The position numbers were made by a program, and so were the translations under genes. Under the pieces are notes generated by a model, which saw only the letters and a program-made list of their open reading frames with translations, was not told the DNA's origin and searched no databases. This document shows positions 23,213 through 27,699 of a stretch of 27,699 nucleotides of DNA, in pieces (position 1 is the first letter of the stretch; every line of letters begins with the position of its first letter). This DNA is from an uncultured Actinoplanes sp. (GTDB lineage: Bacteria; Actinomycetota; Actinomycetes; Mycobacteriales; Micromonosporaceae): the NCBI RefSeq assembly GCF_934643405.1, contig NZ_CAKUCL010000075.1, forward strand, positions 1 through 27,699. The letters run 5' to 3'.

Positions 23213-23823
23213 CAGAGCACGCCCTTGGTGGACGGCAGCGCGCCGGCGTTGCGCGGGTCGATCTCGACGGCCTCGCGCAGCGCCCGGGAAAACGCCTTGA
23301 ACTGGGCCTCGACCACGTGGTGCGCGTCCGGGTGGCCGCCCTCGCGGGCCGCGCGCAGCACGCTGACGTGCAGTGTCACCTTGGCGGCGAAGCCGAACGA
23401 CTCGAAGATGTGCCGGGTCATGCTGGTCGGGTAGACCGGCCCGATGTACGGCGCGAGCTGCGGCTCGTCGTGCACCACGTACGGACGGCCGGACAGGTCG
23501 ACGGCCGCGCGGCAGAGCACCTCGTCCATCGGGATGGTGGCCGACCCGTACCGCCGGATGCCCGCCTTGTCGCCGAGCGCCCGGGAGAAGGCCTCGCCGA
23601 GGGCGATGGCCGTGTCCTCCATGGTGTGATGCGCGTCGATCTCCAGGTCGCCCTCGGTGCGCACGGTGAGGTCGAAACCGCCGTGCTTGGCGAGCTGGTT
23701 GAGCATGTGGTCGTAGAAGCCGACGCCGGTGCTGAGCTCGGCCTGGCCGGTGCCGTCGAGGTCGATCTCGACCAGCACCTTCGTCTCCTTGGTGACGCGC
23801 TCGATCCGCGCGGTCCGACTCAT
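23212..23823 (-). CDS. hisB: Imidazoleglycerol-phosphate dehydratase HisB
   Basis: This 203-residue enzyme dehydrates imidazole glycerol phosphate to imidazole acetol phosphate. The two manganese-binding repeats are plain: DAHHTMEDTAIALGEA near residue 63 and DAHHVVEAQFKAFSRAL near 165. GFYDHMLNQLAKHGGFDL and the C-terminal STKGVL are also conserved. The length fits the monofunctional enzyme without the phosphatase domain of enterobacterial HisB, so histidinol-phosphatase must be encoded elsewhere. The start overlaps the hisC stop as ATGA. Confidence 0.97.
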   Translation of the reverse strand: MSRTARIERVTKETKVLVEIDLDGTGQAELSTGVGFYDHMLNQLAKHGGFDLTVRTEGDLEIDAHHTMEDTAIALGEAFSRALGDKAGIRRYGSATIPMDEVLCRAAVDLSGRPYVVHDEPQLAPYIGPVYPTSMTRHIFESFGFAAKVTLHVSVLRAAREGGHPDAHHVVEAQFKAFSRALREAVEIDPRNAGALPSTKGVL

Positions 23824-24875
23824 CGCAGTGCCTCCAGGAACGCGTCGGTCTCGGCCGGGGTGCCCGCGGTGACCCGCAGCCAGCCGGGCAGGCCGACGTC
23901 GCGGATCAGGACCCCCCGGTCCAGCAGCTTCTGCCACACCACCCGCTGGTCGCCGCCGACCTCGAACAGCACGAAGTTCGCGTCGCTGTCCGCGACCTTC
24001 ATGCCGCGTCCGCGCAGCGTGGCGACGATGCGGTCACGTTGCTGCTTGATCGTCTCGACGGTGGCCAGCAGCGGCTCGCGCCGGGCCACCGCGGCGCGGG
24101 CCGCGGCCTGGGTGAGGCTGCTCAGGTGGTACGGCAGGCGGACCAGCTGGACGGCGTCGACCACGGCCGGATCGGCGGCGAGGTAGCCCAGGCGACCACC
24201 CGCGAAGCCGAACGCCTTGCTCATCGTGCGGGTGACGACCAGGCGCCGGTGGCCGGGCAGCAGTTCCAGCGCGCTGGGTGTGCCGGCCCGGGCGAACTCG
24301 GCGTACGCCTCGTCGACCACGACCATGCCGCGCGCGGTCCCGAGCACCGCGGTGATCACGGCGGGGTCGAGAGCCGTGCCGGTGGGGTTGTTCGGCGAGC
24401 AGAGAAAGACCAGGTCGGGGTCGTGCTCCTCGAGCTGCGCGACGGCTGCCGCCGGGGTGAGCCCGAAGTCGGGGTCCCGCAGGGCGCCGATCCACCGCGT
24501 GCCGGTGCCCTGCGCCAGCAACGGGTGCATCGAATACGAAGGGCCGAAGCCCAGCGCCGTACGGCCCGGGCCCGCGAAGGTCTGCAGAAGTTGCTGCTGC
24601 ACCTCGTTGGAGCCGTTGGCCGCCCACACGTTCGCGACGGTGAGGCCGTGTCCCAGATAGTCGGCGAGATCGGTGCGCAGCGCCACGGCGTCGCGATCCG
24701 GGTACCGGTTGAGGTCGCGCAGCTCGGCCTGCACGGCCTTGCCGATCGCCTCGACCACCTCGTCGGGCAGCGCGTACGAGTTCTCGTTGGTGTTCAACCG
24801 CACCGGGACGTCGAGCTGCGGAGCCCCGTACGGAAGCCGGCCCCGGAGGTCCTCGCGGATCGGAAGATCGCTCAT
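23820..24875 (-). CDS. hisC: Histidinol-phosphate aminotransferase HisC
   Basis: This 351-residue PLP-dependent class I/II aminotransferase converts imidazole acetol phosphate and glutamate to histidinol phosphate. Conserved features are LNTNENSYALP near residue 28, SPNNPTGT near 160, and the PLP-lysine motif TRTMSKAFGFAGGRLGY near 220; the C-terminus carries the substrate-binding Arg in LRVTAGT. It starts at the ATG at 24875, which overlaps the hisD stop by 4 nt (ATGA). It is second in the his operon. Confidence 0.96.
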   Translation of the reverse strand: MSDLPIREDLRGRLPYGAPQLDVPVRLNTNENSYALPDEVVEAIGKAVQAELRDLNRYPDRDAVALRTDLADYLGHGLTVANVWAANGSNEVQQQLLQTFAGPGRTALGFGPSYSMHPLLAQGTGTRWIGALRDPDFGLTPAAAVAQLEEHDPDLVFLCSPNNPTGTALDPAVITAVLGTARGMVVVDEAYAEFARAGTPSALELLPGHRRLVVTRTMSKAFGFAGGRLGYLAADPAVVDAVQLVRLPYHLSSLTQAAARAAVARREPLLATVETIKQQRDRIVATLRGRGMKVADSDANFVLFEVGGDQRVVWQKLLDRGVLIRDVGLPGWLRVTAGTPAETDAFLEALR

Positions 24876-26182
24876 CGTTCGAACCTCGCCTGGACCGCCT
24901 GGCCGTGCGCCGGCAGGTCTTCGGCGTTCGCCAGGGCGACGACGTGGCCGGCGACGTCCTGCAGCGCCGCCCGGTCGTACTCGACGACGTGGATGCCGCG
25001 CAGGAAGGACTGCACGGAAAGACCGGACGAGTGGCGCGCGCAACCGCCGGTCGGCAGCACGTGGTTCGAGCCGGCCGCGTAGTCGCCCAGCGACACCGGC
25101 GACCAGGCGCCCACGAAGATCGCGCCGGCGTTGCGGACCCGCAGGGCCCACTGCCGCGCGTCCCTCGTCTGGATCTCCAGGTGCTCGGCGGCGTACGCGT
25201 CGACCACCGCGAGCCCGTGCTCGAGATCGTCGACCAGGACGACCCCGGACTGCTCTCCGGTCAGCGCGGTGCGCACCCGCGACGCGTGCTTGGTCGCCGG
25301 CACCTGCCGGTCCAGCTCGGCCTCGACCGCCGCGACCAGCGCCTCCGAGTCGGTGACCAGCACACTGGCGGCGAGCGGGTCGTGCTCGGCCTGGCTGATC
25401 AGGTCGGCGGCGACGTGCCGCGGGTCGGCGGTGTCGTCCGCCAGGATCGCGATCTCGGTGGGACCGGCCTCGGCGTCGATGCCGACGGTGCCGCGCAGCA
25501 GCCGCTTGGCCGCGGTCACCCAGATGTTGCCCGGACCGGTGATGATGTCGACCGGCTCGCAGCGATCGTGCTCGTCGGCACCGTCCGCGCCGAACCCCAG
25601 CATCGCGATCGCCTGCGCGCCGCCCACCGCGTACACCTCGTCCACGCCGAGCAGCGCGCACGCCGCCAGCACCCGGGCGTCCGGCAGGCCGCCGTTCTCC
25701 GTCTGCGGCGGGCTCGCCACGACCAGGCCCTCGACACCGGCCTCCTGGGCCGGCACCACGTTCATGACCACGGTGGACGGATAGACGGCCAGGCCGCCCG
25801 GAACGTAGAGGCCGACCCGGCGTACCGGAATCCACCGCTCGGTGACCGTGCCGCCGTCGACCACCTGGGTCGTCACGTCGCTGCGACGCTGGTCGCGGTG
25901 CACCCTGCGGGCCCGCTCGATCGACACGAGCAGGGCCTGCCGCACCGCCGGGTCGAGCTCCTCGCCGGCCGCCTTGATCGCCGCGGCGGGCACCCGCAGC
26001 CGCTCCAGCGTGACGCCGTCGAACTTCGCGGTCGCCTCCCGGATCGCGGGGAAGCCATGCTGATGGACCGCCTCGACGATCGGCCGGATCTGCTCGACGG
26101 CAGCGGAGACGTCGAGCTGGGCACGGGGCAGCAGGCCGCGCGGGTCCCGTCGGGAGCCACGCAGGTCGGTCCGGTTCAGCAC
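24872..26182 (-). CDS. hisD: Histidinol dehydrogenase HisD
   Basis: This 436-residue NAD- and zinc-dependent enzyme oxidises histidinol to histidine in two steps. The N-terminus MLNRTDLRG is typical. Conserved parts include YVPGGLAVYPSTVVMNVVPA near residue 130, TGPGNIWVTAAKR near 215, the zinc-ligand stretch DLISQAEHDPLAASVLVT near 260 (Gln and His), the catalytic YAAEHLEIQT near 330, and LPTGGCARHSSGLSVQSF near 370. The GTG at 26182 has no ribosome-binding site; TAGACT ends 6 nt before it. It is the first gene of the his operon, so the operon promoter lies between it and the divergent Lon-domain gene. No T-box or His-codon leader peptide is visible. Confidence 0.96.
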   Translation of the reverse strand: MLNRTDLRGSRRDPRGLLPRAQLDVSAAVEQIRPIVEAVHQHGFPAIREATAKFDGVTLERLRVPAAAIKAAGEELDPAVRQALLVSIERARRVHRDQRRSDVTTQVVDGGTVTERWIPVRRVGLYVPGGLAVYPSTVVMNVVPAQEAGVEGLVVASPPQTENGGLPDARVLAACALLGVDEVYAVGGAQAIAMLGFGADGADEHDRCEPVDIITGPGNIWVTAAKRLLRGTVGIDAEAGPTEIAILADDTADPRHVAADLISQAEHDPLAASVLVTDSEALVAAVEAELDRQVPATKHASRVRTALTGEQSGVVLVDDLEHGLAVVDAYAAEHLEIQTRDARQWALRVRNAGAIFVGAWSPVSLGDYAAGSNHVLPTGGCARHSSGLSVQSFLRGIHVVEYDRAALQDVAGHVVALANAEDLPAHGQAVQARFER

Positions 26183-26188
26183 GGGACA

Positions 26189-26194
26189 AGTCTA
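26189..26194 (-). promoter_or_regulatory. -10 box of the his operon (leaderless hisD)
   Basis: TAGACT on the minus strand ends 6 nt before the hisD GTG. A leaderless transcript leaves no room for attenuation or a T-box, so regulation would have to act at initiation or on the enzymes. No strong -35 is apparent. Confidence 0.5.
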
Positions 26195-26259
26195 GGCGCT
26201 GGCCCGCGGTTGCTCGTCGCCCGGAGCGACCGGCCCATGACTTGGGACGTCACTGATCT

Positions 26260-26287
26260 TTGACCATGGTGCGGCCCCCGTTAGGCT
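26260..26287 (+). promoter_or_regulatory. Leaderless promoter of the Lon-domain gene
   Basis: TTGACC (26260-26265), 16-nt spacer, TAGGCT (26282-26287), then exactly 6 nt to the GTG at 26294. Both boxes resemble a housekeeping sigma promoter, with the -35 matching TTGACA at five of six positions. No ribosome-binding site is present. Confidence 0.65.
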
Positions 26288-26293
26288 GAAACG

Positions 26294-27001
26294 GTGAGTG
26301 AGCGGCTGCCGGTGTTCCCGCTGGGTACGGTGCTGTTTCCCGGCCTGGTGCTGCCCCTGCACATCTTCGAGCCCCGGTACCGCGCGCTGGTGCGCGAGCT
26401 GATCGCGAGCCCCGCCGACGATCCGCACGAATTCGGCGTGGTCACGCTGCGCTTCGGCGCCGAGGCGGCGGCCCCCGAGGCGGCGGACGACGACGAGGCC
26501 GAGCCCGCGCCGGTCGGCCCCGAGGACCTCTACCCGGTGGGCTGCACGGCCGAGCTGCGCCAGGTCACCGAGCTGCCGGACGGCCGCTACGACATCATGA
26601 CGGTCGGGCGCCGGCGTTTCACGATCCGGGACGTACGGCAGGGTTCGGAGCCGTACCTGACGGCCGCCGTGGAGTGGCTGCCCGACGAATCGCCGGACGA
26701 CACGGCGGAGCTGCTGGCCCCGCGGGCGCTGGCCGCGTTCCGCACCTACCTGGAACTGCTCCGGCCGGACTCGGAGGTCCTGGACGCCGTGCCCGCCGAC
26801 CCGACGGTCCTGTCCCACCTGATCGCCGCGACGGCCCAGCTGACCACCGACGAGCGGCAGGCGTTGCTGGCCGCCCCGGACACCACGAGCCGCCTGCGGG
26901 CCGAGCTGAAGCTGCTGAACCGCGAGGCGGGCCTGCTGGCCAAGGTGCGGGCGGTGCCGGTGCCGTTGTCCGACCTGGCCCGCCCCGCCAGCCCGAACTG
27001 A
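26294..27001 (+). CDS. LON peptidase substrate-binding domain protein
   Basis: This 235-residue protein consists of the Lon N-terminal (LAN) domain alone. It opens with LPVFPLGTVLFPGLVLPLHIFEPRYRALVREL, the signature of that domain, followed by a beta-barrel half (YPVGCTAELRQVTELPDGRYDIMTVGRRRFTI) and a helical half (residues ~140-225). No AAA ATPase or protease domain follows, so it is not a Lon protease. Stand-alone LAN proteins are widespread in actinobacteria and may present substrates; no reaction is known. An acidic insert near residues 55-75 (AAPEAADDDEAEPAP) looks flexible. It is divergent from hisD and convergent with the last gene. Confidence 0.9.
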   Translation: MSERLPVFPLGTVLFPGLVLPLHIFEPRYRALVRELIASPADDPHEFGVVTLRFGAEAAAPEAADDDEAEPAPVGPEDLYPVGCTAELRQVTELPDGRYDIMTVGRRRFTIRDVRQGSEPYLTAAVEWLPDESPDDTAELLAPRALAAFRTYLELLRPDSEVLDAVPADPTVLSHLIAATAQLTTDERQALLAAPDTTSRLRAELKLLNREAGLLAKVRAVPVPLSDLARPASPN

Positions 27002-27005
27002 GCGC

Positions 27006-27699
27006 CTACCGCGGTTCCTGGCTCCCGGCCGTCGCCGGTCCGTATCCCGGCTTGGCACCCGGCTTGTCCAGATCCGGATCGTTGGACCACCCCGCCAGCA
27101 GCGTCAGCGCGACCGCGGCGATGAACGCCGGCACCAGCGAGGGCCCGAGCGAGTGCAGTTCCGGCGGCGCGAGATAGGTCGCCCCCTGCTTGGCCGTCTC
27201 CCGCCACTGGTCGTAGGCGCCGCGCCCGATCATCTCCCCGATCCACGGCGCGGTGAGATATCCGGCTCCGAGCGTGCCGGCCACGACACCCAGCAGCAGG
27301 AAGGGGCCACGGTCACGCCGCAGCACCAGCCACGCCACGATCGCCACGAGCAGCCCGAACCCGAGCCCGAGCAGCGTGAACCACCCATCGGCGGCGATGA
27401 ACTCCTCCGGCGAGGGGTCGTTGACCACGATCCCGTTGGGGCCGGCGTCGATGACCGGCACGGCGGGCGCGAGCCACCGCCACAGCAGCCCCAGCGGCGC
27501 GCCGAGGACCAGAACGACAACCGCCACCGAAACGGCAACAGCGACCGTACGCCGCCACGGCCGCCGGACGGTCCGGTTCACCGCGGAGCCGTCGTATCCC
27601 TCGGGCCCGCCGCCGTGGGCAAGCCCATACCCGCCGCCGTTCGGCGAGGGCTCGTAGCCGGCCCGCCAGCCATCCGCATTCGTCCCGGCCCCGTTGCCG
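27006..27699 (-). CDS. Multi-pass membrane protein, DUF2567-like, 5' truncated
   Basis: The frame is open from the TAG at 27006-27008 to the window edge. A GTG at 27581 could start a 191-residue protein, but it lacks a spaced ribosome-binding site. The ~39 codons before it encode a Gly/Tyr/Pro-rich stretch (GWRAGYEPSPNGGGYGLAHG) typical of disordered cytoplasmic tails in actinobacterial membrane proteins, so I think the true start is upstream. From the GTG, hydrophobic helices lie near residues 12-35, 65-87, 93-110 and 148-165. An extracytoplasmic loop carries NDPSPEEFIAADGWFTLLG, which resembles DUF2567. Function unknown. Confidence 0.7.
   Translation of the reverse strand, partial: GNGAGTNADGWRAGYEPSPNGGGYGLAHGGGPEGYDGSAVNRTVRRPWRRTVAVAVSVAVVVLVLGAPLGLLWRWLAPAVPVIDAGPNGIVVNDPSPEEFIAADGWFTLLGLGFGLLVAIVAWLVLRRDRGPFLLLGVVAGTLGAGYLTAPWIGEMIGRGAYDQWRETAKQGATYLAPPELHSLGPSLVPAFIAAVALTLLAGWSNDPDLDKPGAKPGYGPATAGSQEPR

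Noticed and set aside
26183..26293. T-box or histidine leader peptide before hisD
   Set aside because: No run of His codons, no antiterminator-like structure, and the -10 sits only 6 nt from the start codon.
1..27699. Mobile elements, CRISPR arrays, tRNA or rRNA genes
   Set aside because: No transposase-like product, no regularly spaced repeats and no recognisable cloverleaf or rRNA sequence were found by eye.

Overview
The window is very GC-rich, with GTG and TTG starts common, and carries actinobacterial hallmarks: a PriA-type HisA, a TIGR03085 protein, an ECF41-like sigma factor, IdeR-type iron boxes and many probable leaderless genes. Gene content and order suggest a chromosomal region of an Actinoplanes/Micromonospora-like actinomycete (Micromonosporaceae). 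That placement is inference. I see no mobile element, CRISPR array, tRNA or rRNA.

Layout. (1) 1-714 is the 3' end of a disordered, Pro/Ala-rich hypothetical gene closed by a perfect 17-bp terminator hairpin. (2) 877-2947 is an ABC-2 exporter operon (ATPase, permease, TetR) whose promoter holds a concentric operator-like palindrome. (3) 2944-4391 holds a DUF2470/HugZ-like protein divergent from a zinc-ligand-free ribosomal protein S4, with two overlapping IdeR-like iron boxes between them. (4) 4392-7939 is a heterodimeric ABC exporter with one consensus and one degenerate ATP site. (5) 8048-12742 holds a TIGR03085 protein, a YjeH-like APC transporter overlapping tail-to-tail with a MocR regulator, and an MFS transporter. 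(6) 12852-14669 is a long-chain acyl-CoA synthetase, separated by a perfect hairpin from an ECF41-like sigma gene. (7) 14715-15975 is the sigma gene and a divergent VOC protein, each preceded by an exact-spacing ECF41-type promoter. (8) 15977-18132 is a YczR (MocR)/YczE divergent pair with phased ATTGG repeats, followed by a small winged-helix protein.

(9) 18698-26182 is histidine biosynthesis on the minus strand. hisD-hisC-hisB-orf52-hisH-orf105-priA is a tightly overlapping operon containing two small membrane-protein genes. hisF is detached from it by a LysR/EamA pair and has its own promoter-like -10. (10) 26294-27699 holds a stand-alone Lon-substrate-binding-domain protein, divergent from hisD, and the 3' part of a membrane protein that runs off the window.

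The regulatory architecture is the most striking aspect. Several genes have a TAnnnT box ending exactly 6 nt before the start codon (leaderless transcription), and most regulator genes sit beside palindromes or repeats that look like their operators. I found no obviously new multi-gene defence or biosynthetic system. The best candidates for undescribed biology are the ECF41-VOC unit, the iron-box-linked S4/DUF2470 pair and the small membrane proteins embedded in the his operon.
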